This document shows, piece by piece, positions 26,509 through 34,182 of a stretch of 64,000 nucleotides of DNA. The first letter of the stretch is position 1. Each line of letters opens with the position of its first letter. The notes beneath the pieces are model-generated. The model was not told the DNA's origin. It saw nothing but the letters and a program-made list of their open reading frames with translations, and searched no databases. Origin of the DNA: Fibrobacter sp. (GTDB taxonomy: Bacteria > Fibrobacterota > Fibrobacteria > Fibrobacterales > Fibrobacteraceae); NCBI GenBank assembly GCA_024398955.1, contig JAKSIG010000011.1, positions 1 through 64,000 of the forward strand, read 5' to 3'. The position numbers and the translations under genes are program-made.

Positions 26509-27318
26509 TTAAAAAGTAAGAGATTCGGCAGAAATTCCGTCCATTCCAAAGAATTCTGCACCTTTTTCGAAAAATTCCGCGGTATCTGTCGTCAGGAAGC
26601 TTGTTTTGCCGTTTTTAGACAGGCGAGCCTCCATTTCTGGGTGACGGAAGAGATAATCGGACGTTTTCTCGGCAACAATACTCCCCTGAAACACCAGGCG
26701 TACCCGATCTGGAGTCGACTGGCGAAGGGGCTTTTCCAGCAGCGGGTAATGGGTACAGGCCAGCAAAATGGCGTCGATTTCAGGATCTTCCTGCAGAATG
26801 GCATCCACTTCCCTCTTCACAAAGAAGCGGGTTCCCTCGGAATCTCGTTCACCATATTCCACCAGAGGCGCCCATAGGGGGCAGGCATGCTGAACAACCT
26901 TTAGACTGGGGTAGAAGTGATTTATCTCGATGGAGTAGCTATCCGACAGCACCGTTCCCGCCGTAGCAAAAATCCCGATGTGTCCGGTTTTGCTGTAGCG
27001 GCCGATTTCTTCGGCTGTCGGGCGGATAATCCCTAGAACTCTGCGATCGGGGAATTCAAAAGGCAGAACCTCTTGCTGGATACGGCGGAGAGCTCGTGCA
27101 GAAGCCGTATTGCAGCCGAGAATGACCAGAGGGCAACCCCTGCTAAAAAGTTCGCGAACACACTGCAGGGTATAGCGATAAATGGTCTCGTAGCTTCGGG
27201 AGCCATAGGGCGCCCGTGCATTATCCCCCAGGTACAGGTAATCATATTGAGGCAAGACCTTTTGCAGGTCCCTCAAAATGGTCAAGCCGCCAAAACCCGA
27301 GTCAAAAACCCCTATCAT
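26509..27318 (-). CDS. murI: Glutamate racemase
   Basis: MurI makes D-glutamate for peptidoglycan. The 269-residue protein has IGVFDSGFGGLTIL at the N-terminus, the YLGDNARAPYG stretch, the first catalytic cysteine in LGCNTASARAL and the second in LLACTHYPLLEKPL, as in all glutamate racemases. It starts 18 bases after the end of the helicase-acyltransferase gene on the same strand, so they likely share a transcript. Confidence 0.96.
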   Translation of the reverse strand: MIGVFDSGFGGLTILRDLQKVLPQYDYLYLGDNARAPYGSRSYETIYRYTLQCVRELFSRGCPLVILGCNTASARALRRIQQEVLPFEFPDRRVLGIIRPTAEEIGRYSKTGHIGIFATAGTVLSDSYSIEINHFYPSLKVVQHACPLWAPLVEYGERDSEGTRFFVKREVDAILQEDPEIDAILLACTHYPLLEKPLRQSTPDRVRLVFQGSIVAEKTSDYLFRHPEMEARLSKNGKTSFLTTDTAEFFEKGAEFFGMDGISAESLTF

Positions 27319-27336
27319 AAGCCATTCCCTTTTTAC

Positions 27337-29562
27337 CTAGCCCAAAGCTTTCGCAATTCTTTCACGAATCATGGGGCAAAGTTCCAATTTCGGGTCCAGA
27401 TCCGGATTGGTCACCTTAAGTTCCTTTACGTCTACAGGATCCAGGATTGTCACGGTTACCTTGCAAGGCTTTGCATCCTTGCGTTCTTCCCAAACGGCTG
27501 CAGAACCTTTAATGGCCAAGGGTAAGATAAAGCCATCCGTTTCGTTGGCAAAATGGAAGGCCCCACTCTTGAATGGCCCAAGCTTACCATCTTTGCTGCG
27601 AGTTCCCTCGGGAAAGATAAACACTCGAGGCGCAACCCCACGTTCGGCAATGGCCCTACGCACTGCCTTGGCCGCCCCACCCTTTGTACGGTTCACCAGA
27701 ATGCAACCAATCTGCATCATCCAAAAATGAAGGAAGGGAACCTTGCCCAAGGACTCCTTGGCAACAAAGCCAATCGTACGCTGTAACGCCAAAAAAATCA
27801 TCGGAATATCAGAAAAGGAGCTATGGTTTCCTACCACAAACACAGGACGATTCCAGTCCACCTTTCCCAGCAAAGCCTGATTCTCAATTTTCAGGTCGAC
27901 TTTAAGCATCTTCATGCAAAAATCAGCAAAAAATTGAGTGCGATCGTCGACCCATGGAGTCATATCGCCGCCATGACGCAACTTGGCATAAGGAACCCGA
28001 AGCATCTGGATACACATATAGCCAAGTACAACTAGAACAACATAAATTTTAAAAACTATCAGGGGCATTTGAAAACCTGTAGACGAGTAAGAAGCTTCTT
28101 TCGGCAAAAAACGGGATCGCTTCATTTTGCGAAGCTTACCCTTCCAGAACCGACGTTTGCAATATAGTAATATCAAGTAAGCCTCTGCTCGGGTAACCCC
28201 CACATAGTATAGCCGACGCTCCTCATCCAGCTGACGTTTTCGCTGTTCGCGATTTCCAATACATTCTCCCGGAGTCAGCCCCTCGGAAAGTCCCGCATAA
28301 TACACCACTGCATATTGCAGCCCCTTGGAGGCATGAACTGTTTCCACATGCACCCCATTTTCCAGCACTTCTCCATCTTCACCGTTATCTATAGGAGTTC
28401 CCGCTATGGGGATTCCGTAATCTTTTAGAGCTTCCTCATAATAAAGACGTTGACGATTATAGCGGACCAGAATGGCAAAATTTTTCCACTCAAGGTCATA
28501 GGATTCCCGCAATTCCTTTATGGACTGCACTACTTTCTGCATTTCTTCCACCGGATTATCGGACACCCAGATTTCTGGCTTTCGATTTTCCTTAAATAAA
28601 GGATTCCCTTTCGAACCACATGGGTTTCCAGCCCGCAGGACCTTTCGTAAGTGAACCGGCTTATTCTTAAAGATTCCATTTGCCAAATGAAGTACCGTCG
28701 ACACCGAACGATAATTCCATTCCAGTCGAATCAATGTACTTTCCTTAAAGTCATCCCGAAAGCGGTTTATGTTTCCGATATCCGCCCCACGAAATCCGTA
28801 AATGGCCTGATCGTCATCCCCCACCACAAACAGGGATTTGCGATTGCCCAAAAGCCCCTTGACCAGCCTATACTGAGTCGGATTTATATCCTGATATTCG
28901 TCAACAAGAATTTCGGACCACAGGCCTTGAAAGTAGGACTGCACTTCCGGAAAATTTTCCAGCAGGTGAATAGCCTCAAATATCAGGTCCTCAAAAACAA
29001 CCTGGCCGCTTTCATGGACTTCTGCCCGCAGGGGGGCAAGTTTCCTCTGCAACAGGGGGCCGCATTCATCCGAAAAAAGATTTTCGCGAAGAACGGTTCC
29101 TTTCTTTATTTTTAAGTCCTTCAACCGCTGAACGAAATCCCGTTCCGCCGACTCTGTAGGACTTGGAATCTTCTTGAAGCCCAAAAGTTCATAAGCCGGA
29201 CGTTCTACACGGGTCCCGTCCTGCAAACAGGGGACCTTGCATTTAAGCATATGGAGCGCCAAGGAATGAAAGGTACACAGCCTTACACCCGCATTAGGGA
29301 ACAAAGCCTGAACGCGTTCCCGCATTTCTGCAGCAGCCTTCGCCGTAAACGTCAGGGCCAAGATTTTTTCGGGTTCCACACCGCAAAGAATGCGGTACTG
29401 AATGCGTTTCGTCAGCACAGACGTTTTTCCCGAGCCCGCCCCGGCAAGAATCAAAAGTTGGGCACCCGCTTCGTGATCATGTAATACGGCAGACTTCTGG
29501 TCAGGATTCAAGCCTGCCAGAATTTTCTTTGCAGCATCACTTTCTGCAACAGGAATTTCCAT
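27337..29562 (-). CDS. Fusion of UvrD/Rep-type helicase and PlsC acyltransferase
   Basis: A single open frame of 741 residues joins two unrelated enzymes. Residues 1-490 form a compact superfamily 1 helicase: motif I AGAGSGKT, Ia LTFTAKAAAEM, II VDEYQD, III GDDDQAIYGFRG, IV LEWNYRS, V VETVHASKGLQ and VI YVGVTRAEAY. From about 500 comes a membrane segment (PLIVFKIYVVLVVLGYMCI) and a 1-acylglycerol-3-phosphate acyltransferase domain with HX4D in NHSSFSD and FPEGTRS. The join (KEASYSSTGFQ) holds an in-frame ATG where a free PlsC could start, with a weak AGG upstream. One base change at the TAC codon would restore a stop, so recent stop loss, a sequencing error or internal initiation are all possible. 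Confidence 0.85.
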   Translation of the reverse strand: MEIPVAESDAAKKILAGLNPDQKSAVLHDHEAGAQLLILAGAGSGKTSVLTKRIQYRILCGVEPEKILALTFTAKAAAEMRERVQALFPNAGVRLCTFHSLALHMLKCKVPCLQDGTRVERPAYELLGFKKIPSPTESAERDFVQRLKDLKIKKGTVLRENLFSDECGPLLQRKLAPLRAEVHESGQVVFEDLIFEAIHLLENFPEVQSYFQGLWSEILVDEYQDINPTQYRLVKGLLGNRKSLFVVGDDDQAIYGFRGADIGNINRFRDDFKESTLIRLEWNYRSVSTVLHLANGIFKNKPVHLRKVLRAGNPCGSKGNPLFKENRKPEIWVSDNPVEEMQKVVQSIKELRESYDLEWKNFAILVRYNRQRLYYEEALKDYGIPIAGTPIDNGEDGEVLENGVHVETVHASKGLQYAVVYYAGLSEGLTPGECIGNREQRKRQLDEERRLYYVGVTRAEAYLILLYCKRRFWKGKLRKMKRSRFLPKEASYSSTGFQMPLIVFKIYVVLVVLGYMCIQMLRVPYAKLRHGGDMTPWVDDRTQFFADFCMKMLKVDLKIENQALLGKVDWNRPVFVVGNHSSFSDIPMIFLALQRTIGFVAKESLGKVPFLHFWMMQIGCILVNRTKGGAAKAVRRAIAERGVAPRVFIFPEGTRSKDGKLGPFKSGAFHFANETDGFILPLAIKGSAAVWEERKDAKPCKVTVTILDPVDVKELKVTNPDLDPKLELCPMIRERIAKALG

Positions 29563-29665
29563 ACAGCCTCGTATGGAATGGAACGCCCTACATGTAAGAC
29601 GGTTCCGCTATATAAGAAGATCGAAGTTCTACGGAAGCACCGTGAAGAACCCGAACAAATTAAGG

Positions 29666-30676
29666 TCACTCTTCCGAGCCTTGATTTTCTGCCGAATTCT
29701 TTGCAGGACCACCCAGCAAGAAGACAAAGGCACCAAACAGGCTAAGTACAAGACTTACAAAATAGGCCAGCAACTGAATTACCACAGATTCCAGATTCGG
29801 AACCCCAGCACGAGCGAACAACGACTGGGCCAAAAGTTCACGCGGGCCAAATCCACCAATGGATATGGGCAAGGCACTGATTATCGCAACCAGCGGGATA
29901 TAGTAAAAATACCAGGATATAGACAGGTCAACGCCCACGGCTATACCGCAGAAAAAATGCACCAGAATTCGAAGAGCCTGTGTAACCGCAGACAGCCCGC
30001 TAATAGAAATCCACAACTTTACAGAGCGGAACTGCTGAAAGCGTTCAAACATGTGAATCAGTCGGGCATTAACCTTTTGAGGAAAAACTTTCGTCAGAAT
30101 CTTGCAAAGTAAACGGCCCAGCCTGCGACTGAACAACGAGGCAAACAAGGCACAAAAGCCAAGGCAGATCCACACAGAAGGCCACATAAAGGCCCGCTGT
30201 TCCGCGTCATGCATAAAGAACAGGACACCCACAGCAAGTGCAAATAAAGTAATAAAAAACAGGCCAAACAATCTGTCAAAGAAAGTTGCCGTAAGTCCTG
30301 CGCCCACCGAGTCCTGCCCGCCCTGCATACGGATATCGTAAACCTTCTTGGCATCTCCGCCCACATTGCCCGGCATAAAGTTGTTAAAGAACAAGCCTAC
30401 GTAATACAACTTTAGCAGGCGGCCATACGACAGATGTACGTCCTGACGTTCCAGCAAAAGTTTCCACTGCAAGCACGCCGTAAAATTGGAAAGACCCAGG
30501 CAAACCAAAGCCAGCAGAAAGGGCAAGACGCTCTTTATCGAAAACAGCTCATACAAGTCACCGATGTTCCAATCTGGCGCAAGCACAATGTTCCTGTACA
30601 CAAAGTATGCAGGAACAAGCGTTACCACCAATTTTAGGCAGAACACCAGAAACGACTTTGCAGAACTATTCTTCAT
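29666..30676 (-). CDS. Flippase-like integral membrane protein (lysylphosphatidylglycerol synthase TM / AglD family)
   Basis: The 336-residue protein has about eight membrane segments and family motifs FFNNFMPGNVGGDAKKVYDI near residue 95 and ALPISIGGFGPRE near 270, as in the UPF0104/AglD group related to the membrane half of lysylphosphatidylglycerol synthase. Members act in lipid or lipid-linked sugar handling. It is the last gene of a minus-strand unit with a GT4 glycosyltransferase, whose stop it overlaps by 11 bases, so a polysaccharide or glycolipid role is the best guess. Confidence 0.85.
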   Translation of the reverse strand: MKNSSAKSFLVFCLKLVVTLVPAYFVYRNIVLAPDWNIGDLYELFSIKSVLPFLLALVCLGLSNFTACLQWKLLLERQDVHLSYGRLLKLYYVGLFFNNFMPGNVGGDAKKVYDIRMQGGQDSVGAGLTATFFDRLFGLFFITLFALAVGVLFFMHDAEQRAFMWPSVWICLGFCALFASLFSRRLGRLLCKILTKVFPQKVNARLIHMFERFQQFRSVKLWISISGLSAVTQALRILVHFFCGIAVGVDLSISWYFYYIPLVAIISALPISIGGFGPRELLAQSLFARAGVPNLESVVIQLLAYFVSLVLSLFGAFVFLLGGPAKNSAENQGSEE

Positions 30677-31817
30677 CGTCGCCTCCGACCTGATGCTGGA
30701 TTACAAGATTCTGCAGCAAATTCATGGTCATGTCCGCTGCGGTATCCCAACGGAATTCGTCAGCATAGTTTCGAGCGCCTTCTTCAAGACGGGTTCTTAG
30801 GTCATCGTTGCAATAAAGGCGGTCCATTTCAAAGGCGCAAGCGTCTGTGTCACCAGCCTGAAAAAGCAATCCAGTTTCGCCATTACGCACACTGTCGCGC
30901 AGGCCTGGAACATCACAAGCGATGGTGGTCGTTCCAAGCTTTGCCGCTTCCACTACGGTAAGGCCCCAGCCTTCCTTATAGCTGGTCTGCAAAAGAGCTG
31001 TTGCGCCAGCCAGAAGTTCACGTTTTCGTTCTGAACTGACAAAGCCCAGCAAATCCACCTGACCTTCAAGATTATGCAGTTTCAACCATGCCGGCAGTTT
31101 CTTCAGCAGCGGCCCATCGCCTGCCACAAGAAGCTTTACATCAGGATGATTCTTGGCGAACTTTTCAAAAGACTCAAGAGCAATCCAGATCCCCTTATAG
31201 CGATGCACGCGAGAAAGCCACAAGAAGTAAGGCGCGCCAACTCCTGCAGCAGACACACTGCCCACAGAAGAGCTGTCTTCTACACGACAATCGTCGGAGC
31301 CGTTGTAGATAACCGAGATTCGGGATTCGTCCACACCAATTTCATTCAGTTCACGCTTGGTACTTGGACTTACCACTACAAAGGGCTGCCTTCTGTAGAA
31401 CCAGGGAATGATAGTCTCAAACAGCCACACTCCGGCAGCCACGGGAAGAGACGCCTCATGAAATATGGAGCCCCGCCATAAATGATGCATCTGCACCAGC
31501 ACAGGCTTTTTCGTAAGAAACGGAGTGAACAGGGGAAGCTTATTCAGGTCTTCCACTACCACATCAAAGTCAAATTCCCGATCCAGCTTCCTAAGGTTCA
31601 GTGCCGTATTCACCTGGAACATCAGGTCACCGCCCTTGCGCACGACCGTAATTCCATCCACCTCTTCACGAGGCTTACAATTGGGATAGGCTGTAGTAAA
31701 CAGGACTACCTTGTGCCCCATCTGAGCAATCAAGGAAAATATACGATGCAAGTGTTTTTCGGCACCACCAGCGGCAGGGTGCAATCGATCGCGATAGTTA
31801 ACGACAAGTATGTTCAT
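30666..31817 (-). CDS. Glycosyltransferase family 4
   Basis: The protein of 383 residues has the GT-B fold of family 4: N-terminal GGAEKHLHRIFSLIAQMGHKV, the linker WLSRVHRYKGIWIALESFEKF, LLVAGDGPLLKKL, a DLLGFVSSERKRELLAGA stretch and the donor-binding region TSYKEGWGLTVVEAAKLGTTTIACDVPGLRDSV. It should transfer a sugar from a nucleotide donor to a surface glycan or lipid. Three bases separate it from the upstream methyltransferase and it overlaps the flippase-like gene, so all three are co-transcribed. Confidence 0.92.
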   Translation of the reverse strand: MNILVVNYRDRLHPAAGGAEKHLHRIFSLIAQMGHKVVLFTTAYPNCKPREEVDGITVVRKGGDLMFQVNTALNLRKLDREFDFDVVVEDLNKLPLFTPFLTKKPVLVQMHHLWRGSIFHEASLPVAAGVWLFETIIPWFYRRQPFVVVSPSTKRELNEIGVDESRISVIYNGSDDCRVEDSSSVGSVSAAGVGAPYFLWLSRVHRYKGIWIALESFEKFAKNHPDVKLLVAGDGPLLKKLPAWLKLHNLEGQVDLLGFVSSERKRELLAGATALLQTSYKEGWGLTVVEAAKLGTTTIACDVPGLRDSVRNGETGLLFQAGDTDACAFEMDRLYCNDDLRTRLEEGARNYADEFRWDTAADMTMNLLQNLVIQHQVGGDDEE

Positions 31818-31820
31818 CAG

Positions 31821-32597
31821 CTAGGGCTTACGACCCAAGACTCCAATGCAAAGCTGTGTATAATGCATAATAGGATTGGTTTCCAGGGAATCCAGTATGG
31901 AATCCTTGATTTTCTGGTATGCAGTACCCTGCAGAGGATACTTGGGCAATTCAATACCAACCTTGAATCCAACCTCGCGAACCATACGGTAATACAAGTT
32001 CGGACGCATCCAGTCTCCATACTGGTAAACGTTCTCGAAACCGGCGTCATTCATCAATTTTTTCAGCTGAGGCATGGTAAACTGCTTTTCCCACCCGGCA
32101 AACCACTTGTCCATGGCAATCAGGATATGCTTGATTACCGTATAGGGGTGAACCGTCTGGGGAACATCGCAAAGGCAATGACCGCCATGCTTTACAATGC
32201 GGAAATTTTCCTTGAGCAAGGGCAGAGAATCCTTAAAATGTTCCGCAAGCCCCTGATGAAAAACCAGATCAAAAGTGTTGTCTGGGAAAGGAGCCTTAAA
32301 GGCGTCGCCACGAACCAAGTGAAGGTTCGTCAAGTTTTCCTTTTCCCTAAGGGAATTCACAATTTTAAGGCTGTTTTCGGCAAAATCCAGAACATAGACT
32401 TCTGCCCCCAGGCGTGCAAGCTCGGCACTATCGCGGCCAGTACCAGCACCTACTTCCAAAACCTTAAGACCTTCCAGCTTAAAATTCTTTTTTATTGTTT
32501 CTATAACAGACGGGGACGAAGGATAAACCTTGTCCATATCATTCTTGCGTTTCCAAAATCTGTTCCAGACAGATTGATCGGGTTCTTTAATTGACAT
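31821..32597 (-). CDS. Class I SAM-dependent methyltransferase
   Basis: The 258-residue protein has a methyltransferase-11 type Rossmann fold: motif I VLEVGAGTGRDSAELA, the acidic end of beta-2 VYVLDFAENSL, RGDAFKAPFPDNTFDLVFHQGLAEHF as motifs II/III. Its substrate is unknown; as first gene of a unit with a GT4 transferase it may modify a glycan or a lipid carrier. The ATG at 32597 (MSIKEP) was preferred; ten open codons lie upstream. Confidence 0.88.
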   Translation of the reverse strand: MSIKEPDQSVWNRFWKRKNDMDKVYPSSPSVIETIKKNFKLEGLKVLEVGAGTGRDSAELARLGAEVYVLDFAENSLKIVNSLREKENLTNLHLVRGDAFKAPFPDNTFDLVFHQGLAEHFKDSLPLLKENFRIVKHGGHCLCDVPQTVHPYTVIKHILIAMDKWFAGWEKQFTMPQLKKLMNDAGFENVYQYGDWMRPNLYYRMVREVGFKVGIELPKYPLQGTAYQKIKDSILDSLETNPIMHYTQLCIGVLGRKP

Positions 32598-32768
32598 AAC
32601 TGTGAAAATATACGAATTCCATTGCAAGAAAAAAGTTTATCCTGTACGAAAGCAACCGATAAACGGCCTAAAAACACGCCACGTTCGATTCTGATCAAGA
32701 TCAAACTTTACGTGGCCTGTAATAGATTATCTTCCCAGCGAGGCCACAGCAGTCATAAACAAATGACA

Positions 32769-32794
32769 TTTTTGTTCAAATATCTGTACAAAAA
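32769..32794. promoter_or_regulatory. Inverted repeat, possible enhancer-binding-protein site
   Basis: TTTTTGT (32769-32775) and ACAAAAA (32788-32794) form an inverted repeat centred about 95 bases before the minus-24 element of the sigma-54-type promoter, a usual place for binding of a sigma-54 activator. The regulator is unknown. Confidence 0.35.
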
Positions 32795-32874
32795 CAGCTA
32801 CTTTTTTATATTTATGGAAAAATTTCACTTCAAAAAGCTTGATTCTACCATTTTTTCGTAAAATTTTACACTAT

Positions 32875-32890
32875 TGGCACGCAACTTGCT
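32875..32890 (+). promoter_or_regulatory. Sigma-54 (RpoN) type -24/-12 promoter
   Basis: TGGCACGCAACTTGCT matches the sigma-54 consensus TGGCACG-N4-TTGCW in every fixed position, with the GG and GC dinucleotides correctly spaced. It ends 37 bases before the ATG of the sigma factor gene, leaving room for a short leader and the GGAG ribosome-binding site. Confidence 0.7.
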
Positions 32891-32927
32891 TTAAAAAATG
32901 CGATATTAATGGAGTAAGGTTTTTAAA

Positions 32928-33740
32928 ATGCATATTGATTCTACTGATACTACTCTAAAGCGTTACCTAGAAGATATTCGCCGTACTGCTCCCCTCTCTA
33001 GAGATGAAGAACAGATTCTTTTCCAGAAGGCAAAAGAAGGCGACAAGATTGCCCGCAAAAAACTGATCTCCGCCAACATGCGATTCGTTTTGAAGGTCGC
33101 AATCCAATACCGCGGCTGTCCTATTCCCCTGCCGGACCTGGTAAGCGAAGGCGCTATGGGCCTGGTTCGTGCAATCGAATCCTTCGAGCATACCCGCGGT
33201 CTTAAGTTCATTTCTTACGGCGTATGGTGGATCAAAGCATACATTACCCGCGCCATCAACGAACAGGGCAACCTGATTCGCCTTCCTGCAAACCAGCACC
33301 TTCGCGTTCGCAAGGCTTTGCACGAGCAGTCCCGCGGTAAGGAAATCAACGAAGAGATTCGTGAACTTATCCAGATTGGTCAGCGCGGCGTTTCCTTCGA
33401 CAGCCCGCTAAAGGCCGACTCTAAGGCAACCTACGCCGAAGTGCTCCCCGATGGCGGCGCGTCCAACCCCGAAGCCGAATCCGAAATCCAGAGTGTCGAA
33501 GCATTGGCCCGCGACCTTATGGAACAGCTGCCGGAACGCGAAGCAAAGGTCATTACAGGCATCTTCGGTATCAACCAGGAAGCTCCGCAGACATTGCGCG
33601 AAGTGGGCGAATCCATGAACATCTCCCATGAACGTGTTCGTCAGTTGCGCGACCAGGCACTGCGTCGTATCCGCAAGTACAACAGCAAGGAATTCCTCCA
33701 GGAAAAGAAGGACGCATTCCTCGCCGCTATTAATAAATAG
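32928..33740 (+). CDS. RpoD-like sigma-70 family RNA polymerase sigma factor
   Basis: This 270-residue sigma factor lacks region 1.1. It has region 1.2 (DTTLKRYLEDIRRTAPLSRDEE), region 2 with core-binding LVSEGAMGLVRAIESFEHTRG and the promoter-melting FISYGVWWIKAYITRAINEQ, region 3 (RLPANQHLRVRKA), and region 4 with the helix-turn-helix LREVGESMNISHERVRQLRDQALRRIRKY. The length resembles the short RpoD of Bacteroidetes, so it could be the housekeeping factor or an alternative factor of the RpoS/SigB-like groups. The sigma-54-type promoter upstream favours a regulated, alternative role. Confidence 0.93.
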   Translation: MHIDSTDTTLKRYLEDIRRTAPLSRDEEQILFQKAKEGDKIARKKLISANMRFVLKVAIQYRGCPIPLPDLVSEGAMGLVRAIESFEHTRGLKFISYGVWWIKAYITRAINEQGNLIRLPANQHLRVRKALHEQSRGKEINEEIRELIQIGQRGVSFDSPLKADSKATYAEVLPDGGASNPEAESEIQSVEALARDLMEQLPEREAKVITGIFGINQEAPQTLREVGESMNISHERVRQLRDQALRRIRKYNSKEFLQEKKDAFLAAINK

Positions 33741-33780
33741 CGGCTTAGACGCAAGGGGCTCCCGCCCCTTGGAACCCTTG

Positions 33781-33810
33781 GCCTGCAACTTTCTGTTGCA
33801 GGCGTTTTCT
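33781..33810 (+). terminator. First terminator-like hairpin after the sigma factor gene
   Basis: A perfect 9-bp stem (GCCTGCAAC with GTTGCAGGC), a 5-base loop and GTTTTCTTT. Confidence 0.75.
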
Positions 33811-33921
33811 TTAGGTACTGCAAGACGCTTTCTTGGTTGCTATCAACAAGTGATGGCTACCTAGCCTCATGGGGCTTCGCCCCCTGAAACCCCTTTTCCA
33901 AACATCATTGTAAAAGAACAT

Positions 33922-33948
33922 CCGCAGGTTACTGCGGGCGTTTTTTTT
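33922..33948 (+). terminator. Second terminator-like hairpin
   Basis: CCGCAG pairs with CTGCGG around GTTA, then GCG and eight T residues. Confidence 0.7.
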
Positions 33949-34058
33949 GCACAGAGGGTGGCGGCTTAGACGCAAGGGGCTCCCGCACATCCCCAAAGGG
34001 GACAATTCTCACTAAGGCAACAAAGTTGCCTAGTGTTCATTAGCCCTGATACCCCGAG

Positions 34059-34086
34059 CCTGCACTTTTTCGTGCAGGTGTTTTTT
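34059..34086 (+). terminator. Third terminator-like hairpin
   Basis: CCTGCAC pairs with GTGCAGG around a T-rich loop, followed by six T residues. Confidence 0.7.
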
Positions 34087-34114
34087 GAGTCTCGAGCAGC
34101 CGTTTTTTTTCTTC

Positions 34115-34151
34115 TAGTAAAAAAAGGGAAGGTCCCTTTCGGAACCTTCCC
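34115..34151 (-). terminator. Terminator after the large secreted protein gene
   Basis: GGGAAGGT (34126-34133) pairs with ACCTTCCC (34144-34151); on the minus strand a T-run follows. It lies 31 bases past the stop of the 1391-residue protein. Confidence 0.8.
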
Positions 34152-34182
34152 TTTATACAGATAGCATTGTTATTTTGGCAAA

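Larger units (their letters stand above)
32598..32927. other. 330-bp divergent intergenic region
   Basis: This gap separates the minus-strand methyltransferase from the plus-strand sigma factor gene. It holds a sigma-54-type promoter at 32875-32890 and an inverted repeat at 32769-32794. Further left, around 32685-32715, is TGATCAAGATCAAA, a second candidate protein-binding site. No open frame with coding character was found. Confidence 0.6.
33739..33986. repeat. Repeated 26-base unit GCGGCTTAGACGCAAGGGGC
   Basis: The unit GCGGCTTAGACGCAAGGGGC plus TCCCGC occurs at 33740-33765, starting right at the stop of the sigma factor gene, and again at 33961-33986. Each copy stands before a terminator-like hairpin, suggesting duplication of a block of the 3-prime region. 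Confidence 0.7.
33741..34182. other. 442-bp intergenic region with serial hairpins and repeats
   Basis: No coding gene is apparent here. The stretch contains the duplicated 26-base unit, three plus-strand terminator-like hairpins (33781, 33922, 34059), a partial inverted repeat around GGCAACAAAGTTGCC (34015-34030) and the minus-strand terminator at 34126. Short stretches such as CTAGCCTCATGGGGCTTCGC may be further degraded repeats. Confidence 0.6.

Noticed and set aside
33740..34090. CRISPR-like array after the sigma factor gene
   Set aside because: Only two copies of the repeat with a 195-base gap, and hairpins with T-runs; no regular spacers and no cas genes in the window.
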